Assembly: GCF_014205165.1 (NCBI RefSeq)
Contig: NZ_JACHMZ010000001.1
Coordinates: forward strand, 310,001 to 374,000
Reading direction: 5' to 3'
Origin: Micromonospora carbonacea
GTDB lineage: Bacteria; Actinomycetota; Actinomycetes; Mycobacteriales; Micromonosporaceae
DNA: 64,000 nt
In this document: positions 43,891 through 50,808 of the stretch, piece after piece
Position numbering within the stretch: position 1 is the first letter of the stretch
Layout: every line of letters starts with the position of its first letter
The notes under the pieces: generated by a model
Told to the model about the DNA's origin: nothing
What the model saw: only the letters and a program-made list of their open reading frames with translations
Databases searched by the model: none
Program-made: the position numbers and the translations under genes

Positions 43891-44978
43891 CGCCGCCGGA
43901 CGAGGAGCGCGGGCGCGCCGGGGCCAACGGCCGGTACGACGTACCGCTGGTGGTGGCCCGCCCGGACGGGGAGCCGGCGCGGCGCAACGGCCACCATCCG
44001 CCCCCGGGCCCCGCCGCCGACCCCGCCCGTGGCGCGGCGGCCCCGCGGCCGATCCGGCGGGAGCAGCCGGCGGAGCGGGAGCCTGCGGAGCCGGCGGCGG
44101 GCGCCCCACGGGACGCGGCGGTGCCGGACCAGCCGGGCGACGTGTGGGACCGGCGGGTCGCCTCGGGGCTGGCGTTCCTGCGTCGGCGGCTCTCCGGCGA
44201 CTACCAGGTGGACGAGTTCGGGTTCGACCCGGAGCTGACCGAGTCCGTCTTCCACCCGATGCTGCGGCTGCTCTACCGGGACTGGTTCCGCACCGAGGTC
44301 ACCGGGCTGGAGCACGTGCCGGCGGACGGTGCCGGTCTGGTGGTCGGCAACCACTCCGGCACGGTGGCGCTGGACGCGCTGATCCTCTCCGCCGCCCTGC
44401 ACGACCAGCACCCGGCCCACCGTTACCTGCGGCTGCTCGGGGCCGACCTGGTGTTCCGGATGCCGGTGGTGTCCGAGCTCGCCCGCAAGACCGGCGGCAC
44501 GGTCGCCTGCAACCCGGACGCCGAGCGGCTGCTCCGCTCCGGCGAGGTCGTCGGCGTCTTCCCGGAGGGGTTCAAGGGCGTCGGGAAGCTCTACGCCGAC
44601 CGGTACAAGCTGCAACGCTTCGGCCGGGGCGGGTTCGTCTCGGCGGCGCTGCGCACCGGCACCCCGATCGTGCCGGTGGCGATCGTCGGGGGCGAGGAGA
44701 TCTATCCGATGCTCGCCGACATCAAGCCCCTCGCCCGGCTGCTCAAGCTGCCATACTTCCCGGTCACGCCGACGTTCCCGTGGTTGGGTCCGCTGGGGAT
44801 GGTGCCGCTGCCCAGCAAGTGGCTCATCGAGTTCTGCCCGCCGATCCCGACCGCGCACCTGACCGACTCGGCCGACGACCCGCTGGTCGTGTTCAACCTC
44901 GCCGACCAGGTGCGGGAGACCATCCAGCAGACCCTGCACAGCCTGCTGGAACGCCGCCCGGACCCGTTCGGGCCCTGA
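43887..44978 (+). CDS. 1-acyl-glycerol-3-phosphate acyltransferase-family protein
   Basis: A 363-aa protein of the PlsC/lysophospholipid acyltransferase family (Rv0502 counterpart by position). The first ~90 residues are a Pro/Arg/Ala-rich disordered arm. The catalytic motif is VVGNHSGTVALDAL (NHxxxxxD) near residue 155, motif III is VVGVFPEGFKG, and PVAIVGGEEIYPML completes the core. It is co-translated with the epimerase (GTGA overlap at 43887-43890), which suggests a joint role in a lipid or glycolipid step. The acyl acceptor is unknown. The protein should sit on the cytoplasmic membrane face. Confidence 0.9.
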   Translation: MTPPDEERGRAGANGRYDVPLVVARPDGEPARRNGHHPPPGPAADPARGAAAPRPIRREQPAEREPAEPAAGAPRDAAVPDQPGDVWDRRVASGLAFLRRRLSGDYQVDEFGFDPELTESVFHPMLRLLYRDWFRTEVTGLEHVPADGAGLVVGNHSGTVALDALILSAALHDQHPAHRYLRLLGADLVFRMPVVSELARKTGGTVACNPDAERLLRSGEVVGVFPEGFKGVGKLYADRYKLQRFGRGGFVSAALRTGTPIVPVAIVGGEEIYPMLADIKPLARLLKLPYFPVTPTFPWLGPLGMVPLPSKWLIEFCPPIPTAHLTDSADDPLVVFNLADQVRETIQQTLHSLLERRPDPFGP

Positions 44979-45027
44979 CCCGCCCGGGGCCCCGGCCGCG
45001 CCCCACCGGACGCGGGGCGGCGGGTCG

Positions 45028-45903
45028 TCAGCGGACGCGGCGGCGCTTCTGTAGCGCCATGCCGGCGCCGACCGCACCCGCGAGCAGCCCGGCCGCCGCC
45101 GTCGACGGCACCGCGATCTTCACGGCCCGCCGGCCGGTGCGGAAGTCCCGCACCTCCCAGCCCCGCTGCCGGGCCTGCCGCAGCAGGGCGCCGTCCGGGT
45201 TGACGGCCACCGCCCGGCCCACGGCCGACAGCATCGGCAGGTCGTTGGCGGAGTCGCTGTAGGCGGAGCAGCGCGACAGGTCCAGCCCCTCGACGGCGGC
45301 GAGCTGGGTCACCGCCTCGGCCTTGGCCGGCCCGTGCATCAGGCCGCCCACCAACCGCCCCGTGTACGCCCCGTCGACCACCTCGGCGACCGTGCCGATC
45401 GCCCCGGTCAGCCCCAGCCGGGCGGCGATCACCCGGCCGATCTCGACCGGCGCGGCGCTGACCAGCCAGACCCGCTCCCCGGCGTCCAGGTGGCGTTGCG
45501 CCAGCCGTCGGGTGCCGGCCCAGATCTGGGGGGCCATCAGCTCGTCGAAGATCTCCTCGGCGAGCCGCTCCACGTCGTCGACCCGCCAACCCTCGATGAA
45601 CGCGAGGGCCGCGTCCTTGGCCTGCGACATGTCCCCGGCGTGCTCGGTGGCGAGCACCCGGAAGCGCAGCTGCTGCCAGGCGAACCGGGCCAGGTCCCCG
45701 GTGGTGAAGTAGTTGCGGGCGGCGAGCCCGCGGGCGAACCAGTAGATCGACGCGCCCTGCATCATCGTGTTGTCCACGTCGAAGAAGGCCGCGGCGGCCG
45801 GGTCGGGGGCTACCGGGGTGGCGGGCGCGGCCTCGGTCTCCGCCCAACCGGCGGTGTGCCCGTGCCGGTCGGTGCTGACCGTCATCCTGCCGTTGCGGGC
45901 CAC
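45028..45903 (-). CDS. HAD-IB family phosphatase (SerB1-like)
   Basis: A 291-aa HAD hydrolase of subfamily IB. Motif I is AAFFDVDNTMMQGAS (nucleophile Asp and DxDxT), motif II LVSAAP, the conserved lysine is in HGPAKAEAVTQL, and motif III is AYSDSANDLPML. A C-terminal membrane-proximal hydrophobic stretch (TAAAGLLAGAVGAGMALQ) precedes KRRRVR, so the protein may associate with the membrane. It matches M. tuberculosis SerB1 (Rv0505c) by family and place. GTG 45903 follows GAGGGAGG at 5 nt; the ATG at 45885 is less likely. The substrate is unproven: phosphoserine or a lipid phosphate head group are possible. Confidence 0.92.
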   Translation of the reverse strand: MARNGRMTVSTDRHGHTAGWAETEAAPATPVAPDPAAAAFFDVDNTMMQGASIYWFARGLAARNYFTTGDLARFAWQQLRFRVLATEHAGDMSQAKDAALAFIEGWRVDDVERLAEEIFDELMAPQIWAGTRRLAQRHLDAGERVWLVSAAPVEIGRVIAARLGLTGAIGTVAEVVDGAYTGRLVGGLMHGPAKAEAVTQLAAVEGLDLSRCSAYSDSANDLPMLSAVGRAVAVNPDGALLRQARQRGWEVRDFRTGRRAVKIAVPSTAAAGLLAGAVGAGMALQKRRRVR

Positions 45904-46012
45904 CCGACCTCCCTCGCTCGACGACCCCGACGAGTGCCTCCCCGCGAGCGTAGCCGGGCCGCGCGGCCGCCCCACCTGCTGCGGCGAGAACTGTGGCGCG
46001 CGCTGCTCGGGG

Positions 46013-46064
46013 TAAGGAAGGGCACCTTGTTAACGCATAACGGTGTAGAGGGGCCCCTTCCTTA
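46013..46064. repeat. Intergenic palindromic repeat, copy 8
   Basis: TAAGGAAGGGCACCTTGTTA arm, linker ACGCATAACGGTG, then TAGAGGGGCCCCTTCCTTA. It lies in the gap between the HAD phosphatase start and the rsbN stop. Confidence 0.9.
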
Positions 46065-46139
46065 CCGCAGGCAACGCCGGGAGCGCAGCGGGAGCAGGAA
46101 GCAGGAAGCAGGAGAACAGCGGCGTAGGAGAGCGGGCGG

Positions 46140-47054
46140 TCAGCGGTCGCCGGGGCAGGTCGTCGGTGTCGGGCCGAGCGCGTCGCTGCCGGAGGGTACG
46201 GGCAGCTCGCACTCGATGGCCGCGCGCAGCGCGTCGGAGCGCTTGCGGATCGCGTCGAGCAGGGCGATCGACCGGCGGACCCGGTCCCGCTCCGTGCGGC
46301 TGGCCCCGTCGAGCAGGTCGCCGACCGCGCGTCGCTGCCCCGTGACGAAGGCGTTCACCGACTCCAGACCGGCCGGGTCGGAGCGCTGTGCCGCCGTGGT
46401 GGTGAGCAGGCGTACGCCCTGACGGGTGTCCGAGTCCATGTCGTCGAGGACGGCGTCGAACCCGAGCCGGTCCCCGCGCAGCGCGGCGGCCTCGCCGAGC
46501 CGGGTGCGGGCGAAGTCGAGGAAGAGCTGGCCGCGGCTGAGGTCCGAGCTGGCCAGGGCGAGCTGCGCGCGTTCCGTGGAGCGCTTCATCCCGTAGAGGG
46601 CGTCGCCGGGCACGGCGTTCTCGCTGGCGGCGGAGATGCCGGAGACGGCGATCGCGCCGGCGGTCACCCCGATGAGGATGGCGCCCCGGGCTCGGGCCCG
46701 GCGGGCGGTGACGGCCGGCAGCAACGGGCCACGTGGGCCGCCGCCGAGGGTGGCGCGCTGGGCCGCCGCGCCGCGCTGACCGAGCACGCCCCGCCGGACG
46801 GCCGGCGCGCTCTCCGGGGCGGTGGCCCCGATGCCCTCCCGCTCGGCGGCGGCGACGAGCATCGCCCGCAGGCCGGTGCGGAAGTCGGGGTTCACGGGCG
46901 GAGGGTCGGCGTGAAGTTGCCGGCCGACCGCGACGAGCGCGGCGAGATGATCGTCGGCCCGGGACCGGACGTGGTGACGCCGGCCGCCGTTGGCTTCGTC
47001 GAGAAGCTGCGCGAAGCGCTCGGCGCGCCGGCGGGAGAAGAGGTTACTGATCAC
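46140..47054 (-). CDS. rsbN: RsbN-type anti-sigma factor / DUF5667 membrane protein
   Basis: A 304-aa single-pass membrane protein. The first ~125 residues are cytoplasmic (VISNLFSRRRAERFAQLLDE, RSRADDHLAALVAVGRQLHA, DFRTGLRAMLVAAAERE), followed by a membrane helix (GAILIGVTAGAIAVSGISAA) and an extracytoplasmic DUF5667 part (ENAVPGDALYGMKRSTERAQ, FARTRLGEAA). It lies directly downstream of a BldN-type sigma factor gene, and in Streptomyces the equivalent gene encodes RsbN, the membrane anti-sigma factor that holds sigma-BldN inactive. I therefore infer that function. GTG 47054 has GGAGG at 8 nt. A long hairpin and a CGTAAC-N17-CGTTTC promoter lie upstream, so it may be expressed separately from bldN. 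Confidence 0.85.
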   Translation of the reverse strand: MISNLFSRRRAERFAQLLDEANGGRRHHVRSRADDHLAALVAVGRQLHADPPPVNPDFRTGLRAMLVAAAEREGIGATAPESAPAVRRGVLGQRGAAAQRATLGGGPRGPLLPAVTARRARARGAILIGVTAGAIAVSGISAASENAVPGDALYGMKRSTERAQLALASSDLSRGQLFLDFARTRLGEAAALRGDRLGFDAVLDDMDSDTRQGVRLLTTTAAQRSDPAGLESVNAFVTGQRRAVGDLLDGASRTERDRVRRSIALLDAIRKRSDALRAAIECELPVPSGSDALGPTPTTCPGDR

Positions 47055-47205
47055 CGCAGGCACCTCCTCTCGCTGGTCACGGCCGGTCGGCCGCTGTCGG
47101 CACCAGCGACCGGCGGCAGCATGCACCCAGGACGAAGCTCGTGCCGGGCTGCGCTTTCCGGACCGTCGGGCCCGGGGATACCGGGAACCACCGGTCGCAC
47201 CGGGA

Positions 47206-47234
47206 GAAACGCTCCGCCCCGGGCACGGGTTACG
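47206..47234 (-). promoter_or_regulatory. Candidate sigma-BldN promoter of rsbN
   Basis: CGTAAC (47234-47229, minus strand), 17 nt, CGTTTC (47211-47206). As far as I recall, Streptomyces sigma-BldN promoters have CGTAAC around -35 and CGTTG-like -10 boxes, and rsbN is itself a target. The location, behind the bldN terminator hairpin, fits a feedback loop. Confidence 0.55.
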
Positions 47235-47272
47235 GGGCCGGCGGGAGCGAAATCACGAAGAGTGATGGGCGT

Positions 47273-47333
47273 CACGCCGTACGCCGGCCGGTGCTCCCGT
47301 CCGCGCGGCGCGCCCCGGCCGGCGTACGGCGTG
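47273..47333 (-). terminator. Perfect 19-bp-arm hairpin downstream of bldN
   Basis: CACGCCGTACGCCGGCCGG (47273-47291) and its exact complement (47315-47333) with a 23-nt loop. It lies 140 nt after the bldN stop and should end most transcription before rsbN. Confidence 0.75.
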
Positions 47334-47473
47334 CACCGCCGTCGGGGGCCGGGTGCCGCGCGGGGACGCCGCCGGCCGGGCGGCCCGGCCCCGCGCGGCC
47401 CGGCCCACCGGGCGGCGGGGCGGCCCACCGGGGCGGGCTGAACGGGACGGGTCGGCGCGGCCGACGGCGGCGG

Positions 47474-48442
47474 TCAGGGCTGGAAGCCGTCCGGCAGCAG
47501 CCGGGCCAGCGCGCGGACCGCGCGGTACTGCAACGCCTTGATCGCACCCTCGTTCTTGCCCATCGCCCGGGCCGTCTCCGCCACCGAGAAGCCCTGGAGG
47601 AACCGCAGCACGATGCACTCCTGCTGCTCCGGGTTGAGCTGCTTGACGGCGGTGAGCAGGGCGACGTTGGTGATGTGCTCGACGACCGCCGCCTCCGGGC
47701 TGCCCTCCGGGCCGCGGTCCTCCCGGTCGGCGTCCAGCACGTCGCCGGTGGTGACCTCCAGCCGGTACCGGCCGGACTTGAAGTGGTCGGCCACCAGGTT
47801 GCGGGCGATGGTGACCAGCCAGGCGCCGAGGTCCCGGCCCTGCCAGGTGAAGCTGCCGATGCGCTTGAGGGCGCGCAGGAACGTGTCGGAGGTGAGGTCC
47901 TCGGCGAGCTGCCGGTTGCCGACGCGGAAGTAGACGAAGCGGAAGACGGTGTCGACGTACCGGTCGTAGATCAGCCCGAATGCCTCGGCCTCGCCGGCCT
48001 GGGCGCGCTCGACCAGCTTCCAGACCTCGGTGGCCGGGTCGGACGGGTCGGGGCGGCTCGGGAAGCCCGTCGGCGTGCCGCCGCCCGGGGGCCCGGGCGG
48101 CGGTGGGGGCGGGTTGGCCGGCACCGCCGGCAGCACCGCCGTCTCGCCGGCCGCCGGATCGGCCGTCGGCGGGGTGTCGCCACTGCGTCGGCCCTGCGCC
48201 GGCATCGTCGGCCGCGCGGGCGACGCCACCCGGCCACCGTTGCCTCCCGGCGTCGCCGGCCGGGGCACCGCCTCGTTGTGATGGGACCGGTTGCGTAACC
48301 GTCTGGAGGCCCCGTCGCCGCGTACGGCGAGGCTGGACCCGTCGTCCACGGGGTTCCGGCCGATGCCCAGCCGTTCGTTGAGGACGGCGCGGGCCGCCGC
48401 GGCCAGCCCGACCGGTCGCTGCGCGTAGCCGAAACTGGTCAC
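47474..48442 (-). CDS. bldN: ECF RNA polymerase sigma factor BldN-like
   Basis: A 322-aa ECF sigma factor with a long N-terminal extension. Residues about 1-140 are low complexity, rich in Pro/Gly/Arg (PPPPPPGPPGGG near 130), as in streptomycete BldN, whose pro-sequence is removed proteolytically. Sigma region 2 starts at ERAQAGEAEAFGLIYDRYVD with ENLVADHF-like ARNLVADHFKSGRYRLEVTT, and region 4 is LNPEQQECIVLRFLQGFSVA followed by ETARAMGKNEGAIKALQYRA. These strings match what I know of BldN closely. It directs genes for aerial growth and spore coat proteins in relatives. GTG 48442 follows GGGGAGG. Its membrane anti-sigma partner follows downstream. Confidence 0.9.
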   Translation of the reverse strand: MTSFGYAQRPVGLAAAARAVLNERLGIGRNPVDDGSSLAVRGDGASRRLRNRSHHNEAVPRPATPGGNGGRVASPARPTMPAQGRRSGDTPPTADPAAGETAVLPAVPANPPPPPPGPPGGGTPTGFPSRPDPSDPATEVWKLVERAQAGEAEAFGLIYDRYVDTVFRFVYFRVGNRQLAEDLTSDTFLRALKRIGSFTWQGRDLGAWLVTIARNLVADHFKSGRYRLEVTTGDVLDADREDRGPEGSPEAAVVEHITNVALLTAVKQLNPEQQECIVLRFLQGFSVAETARAMGKNEGAIKALQYRAVRALARLLPDGFQP

Positions 48443-49014
48443 CGTGCCTCCCCGGTCAGGGTTGCCGCGGGCCACGGGGCCGCCCCGGCGCGGGCGCGGC
48501 CGGGGCCGTCGGGCAGGGCTCGTCCGGGACGTGCCGACGGGCGGCAGATCCCCTTGAGGTACGGGTCCAATGCGCTCACAGGCACGGGGGCCTCCTCGGG
48601 CTGAGGGGTGTCGACTCACGGCAAATGGGGTGAGTCGACCCGAGTGATAATAGGGCCAACGTCACCCGCGCGTGGCAAGTCCGTTACACAGAGCAGAAGT
48701 ATTTGCTCGCCCGTCCGATCTGCGGCGGACCCGTTGTCCGTCGGGGGAGGTTGACTTTCGCGCGGCGGCTGGTTAGGGATATGCCCAGCTCAGCGCCCGA
48801 TCGACCCGTTCGGCGTGGGGCCGGGACGACGGCTGCGCCGGCTGCCCGCGCGGGGCGGCGGCGGCGCTCCCGCGCGTCCGGTCGGTCCCGTCCGCACACG
48901 GTGCGTTGCCGAGTCGCCGGTACCGGGTGTGTCCCACCGACGGGCCGGGGGAGACTGTCCGGGCGCGGGCCGCCGGAGGGCGGCCCCGGCCGACACCCGC
49001 ACGGAGGTTTCCCG
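48443..49014. other. Intergenic region between bldN and the glutaredoxin gene
   Basis: About 570 bp. It contains the divergent control regions of bldN (minus) and the glutaredoxin gene (plus). A 9-bp inverted repeat with AT-rich surroundings is seen at 48610-48639, and TATTAT (48652-48647, minus strand) is a possible bldN -10 box. I searched by eye for a BldD box and did not find an exact match. No protein gene is supported. Confidence 0.5.
48610..48639. promoter_or_regulatory. Inverted repeat GTCGACTCA-N12-TGAGTCGAC in the bldN leader
   Basis: Nine-base perfect arms. If transcription starts after TATTAT (48652-48647, minus), the repeat would lie at the very start of the bldN transcript, as an operator or 5' stem-loop. 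Confidence 0.45.
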
Positions 49015-49269
49015 ATGTCCAGTGACGCCCGGCTCACCCTGATCACCCGCCCCGGCTGCCACCTCTGCGAGGACGCGAAGGCGGCGCTCGGCCGGGTGGT
49101 CGCGGTCACCGGCGACCGGTGGATCGAGAAGGACGTGACCACCGACGTCGAGCTGGAGCGGGAGTACGGCGACCGGCTGCCCGTGGTGCTGCTCGACGGC
49201 AAGGAGCACGGGTACTGGCGGGTGGAGGAGGAGCGGCTGCTGCGGGACCTGACCACCCCACAGCTCTGA
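49015..49269 (+). CDS. Glutaredoxin-family protein
   Basis: An 84-aa thioredoxin-fold protein with the active-site motif RPGCHLCEDAK (Cys15 and Cys18), then a KDVTTDVELEREYGDRLPVV region with the cis-proline and VLLDGKEHGYWRV. It reduces disulfides, perhaps with mycothiol as co-reductant, since glutathione is absent from actinobacteria; that partner is inferred. It corresponds to Rv0508 next to the hem genes. ATG 49015 has ACGGAGG at 7 nt. The last codons and stop lie in a 24-bp tandem duplication (49252-49299), so a second copy of the C-terminal end follows the gene. Confidence 0.9.
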   Translation: MSSDARLTLITRPGCHLCEDAKAALGRVVAVTGDRWIEKDVTTDVELEREYGDRLPVVLLDGKEHGYWRVEEERLLRDLTTPQL

Positions 49270-49299
49270 CAGCACACCACCCCACAGCTCTGACAGCAC
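49252..49299. repeat. 24-bp tandem duplication over the glutaredoxin stop codon
   Basis: ACCACCCCACAGCTCTGACA with AGCAC closing: 49252-49275 is repeated exactly at 49276-49299. The first unit contains the TGA stop. Confidence 0.92.
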
Positions 49300-49344
49300 G
49301 GCGCACCGGAGGCGACCCGGCGTTCCCCACGCGGCCGCCCGCCG

Positions 49345-49350
49345 TATCGT
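49345..49350 (+). promoter_or_regulatory. Leaderless -10 box of the HAD hydrolase gene
   Basis: TATCGT, 6 nt before the ATG at 49357. Confidence 0.5.
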
Positions 49351-49356
49351 GCTCGG

Positions 49357-50007
49357 ATGACCCCTGCGCGCCCCCACCTCGTCTGGGACTGGAACGGCAC
49401 CCTGCTCAACGACCTCGACCTGGTGGTGACGGCCACCAACGCGGCGTTCGCCAGCGTGGGCGGGCCGGCCGTCACGGCGGACGAGCACCGGGTGCGGTTC
49501 CGCCGCCCGATCGCCGACTACTACGCCGGGGTGCTCGGCCGGGCGGTCGACGACGCGGCGTTCGGTGAGCTGGACCGGATCTTCCACGACGCGTACCGCA
49601 GCGGGTTGACCACCTGCGCGCTGGCCGACGACGCGGCGGCGGCGATGGCGGCCTGGCCGGGCAGCCAGTCCCTGCTGTCCATGTGGTTCCACGACGAGCT
49701 GGTGCCCGCCGTGCACTCCTACGGGCTGACGGGGCGGTTCGCCCGGGTGGACGGGCTGCGCGCCACCGTCGGCGGCGACCGCAAGGCCGGGTCGCTGGCC
49801 GAGCACCTGTCCGGGCTGGGGTTGGACGGCCGTGCGGTGGTGCTGATCGGGGACTCGATCGACGACGCCGACGCGGCCGAGTCGGTGGGCGGCCGGGCGG
49901 TGCTCTACACGGGGGGCTTCACCGACGCGGCCCGGCTGCGGGACTCCGGTCATCCGGTGGCCGACACCCTCACCGAGGCCGTCGCGCTGGCCGCCGCCCT
50001 GCGCTGA
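49357..50007 (+). CDS. HAD-superfamily hydrolase with DWNGT motif I
   Basis: A 216-aa HAD protein of subfamily IA-like size (Gph/phosphoglycolate phosphatase group). Motif I is LVWDWNGTLLND; the second aspartate of the usual DxDGT is asparagine, which removes the general acid/base seen in most phosphatases of the superfamily, although the DWNGT form is common in this subgroup. Motif II is LLSMW, the lysine is in GDRKAGSL, and motif III is VLIGDSIDDADAA. Specificity is unknown. The ATG lies 6 nt after TATCGT, indicating a leaderless message. It is convergent with a two-component pair; stops are 16 nt apart. Confidence 0.9.
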   Translation: MTPARPHLVWDWNGTLLNDLDLVVTATNAAFASVGGPAVTADEHRVRFRRPIADYYAGVLGRAVDDAAFGELDRIFHDAYRSGLTTCALADDAAAAMAAWPGSQSLLSMWFHDELVPAVHSYGLTGRFARVDGLRATVGGDRKAGSLAEHLSGLGLDGRAVVLIGDSIDDADAAESVGGRAVLYTGGFTDAARLRDSGHPVADTLTEAVALAAALR

Positions 50008-50023
50008 CTGCCGCGGCGGGCGG

Positions 50024-50695
50024 TCAGCCGCGCAGGTAGGCGAGGACGGCCAGGACGCGCCGGTGCTGGGCGGTGTCCGGGGGCAGGCCGAGCTTGGTGA
50101 AGATGTTGCGGACGTGCTTCTCCACCGCGCCGTCGGTGACCACGAGGGCCTTCGCGATGGCGGTGTTGGAGTGCCCCTCGGCCATCAGGGCCAGCACCTC
50201 GCGCTCGCGCGGGGTCAGCTCCCGCAGCGGGTCGTCGCGCCGCCGGCGGACCAGCAGTTGGCCGACGACCTCCGGGTCGAGCACGGTGCCGCCGGCGGCG
50301 ACCCGGGCCAGCGAGTCCAGGAACTCGTCGATGTCGGCCACCCGGTCCTTGAGCAGGTAGCCCACCCCGCCGCCGGCCCCGCCGGTGGTGGCCAGCAGGT
50401 CGTCGGCGTACGACACCTCGACGTACTGGGACAGCACCAGGACCGGGGTGCGGGAGACGAGGCGGCGGGCCTCGACCGCGGCGCGCAGCCCCTCGTCGGT
50501 GTGCGACGGCGGCATCCGCACGTCGACGATCGACACGTCGGGCCGATGGGCGACGACCGCCCCGACCAGGGCGTCGCCGTCGCCGACGGCGGCCACCACC
50601 TCGTGCCCGCGCTCGGTCAGCAGCCGGACCAGCCCCTCCCGGAGCAGCACGGCGTCGTCGGCGATCACCACCCGCATGGTGCTGGTGTCTACCAC
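50024..50695 (-). CDS. NarL/FixJ-type response regulator
   Basis: A 223-aa (or longer) LuxR-type regulator. The receiver domain has MRVVIADDAVLLREGL, phospho-Asp in VSIVDVRMPPSHTDEGL, a T/S switch in LVLSQYVE, and the lysine in YLLKDRVADIDEF; the DNA-binding domain has LTPREREVLALMAEGHSNTA followed by VEKHVRNIFTKLGLP. GTG 50695 has GAGGG at 8 nt; ATG 50677 lacks a ribosome site. A reading frame stays open upstream to GTG 50812, which overlaps the kinase stop as GTGA and would add 39 residues, including two 11-residue repeats. The start is therefore unsettled. It is phosphorylated by the kinase encoded just upstream. Confidence 0.92.
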   Translation of the reverse strand: MVDTSTMRVVIADDAVLLREGLVRLLTERGHEVVAAVGDGDALVGAVVAHRPDVSIVDVRMPPSHTDEGLRAAVEARRLVSRTPVLVLSQYVEVSYADDLLATTGGAGGGVGYLLKDRVADIDEFLDSLARVAAGGTVLDPEVVGQLLVRRRRDDPLRELTPREREVLALMAEGHSNTAIAKALVVTDGAVEKHVRNIFTKLGLPPDTAQHRRVLAVLAYLRG

Positions 50696-50714
50696 GTCGT
50701 GACCCTCGGTGGGG

Positions 50715-50800
50715 CCGCCGGGAGCGACTGCGGCGCCGTCGGGAGTGTCGCGGGGAGCGACTGCGGCGCTGTCGGGGGTGTCGCCGGCGGCCGCCGGAGC
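50715..50800 (-). repeat. Two 33-bp tandem units at the kinase-regulator junction
   Basis: GGGAGCGACTGCGGCG begins two 33-nt units (about 50728-50793) with three mismatches. Their length is a multiple of three, and read in the regulator frame they give DTPDSAAVAPR and DTPDGAAVAPG. They may be translated. Confidence 0.75.
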
Positions 50801-50808
50801 GGCCGTCG

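Larger units (their letters stand above)
47055..47473. other. Long non-coding gap between bldN and rsbN
   Basis: About 420 bp in a pair of genes that are partners. It holds a perfect 19-bp hairpin (47273-47333) and, nearer to rsbN, a promoter-like pair (47206-47234), leaving an untranslated leader of about 145 nt. No gene is supported here. Confidence 0.6.

Noticed and set aside
48443..49014. BldD-binding site upstream of bldN
   Set aside because: No close match to the BldD palindrome was seen by eye; a weight-matrix scan would be decisive.
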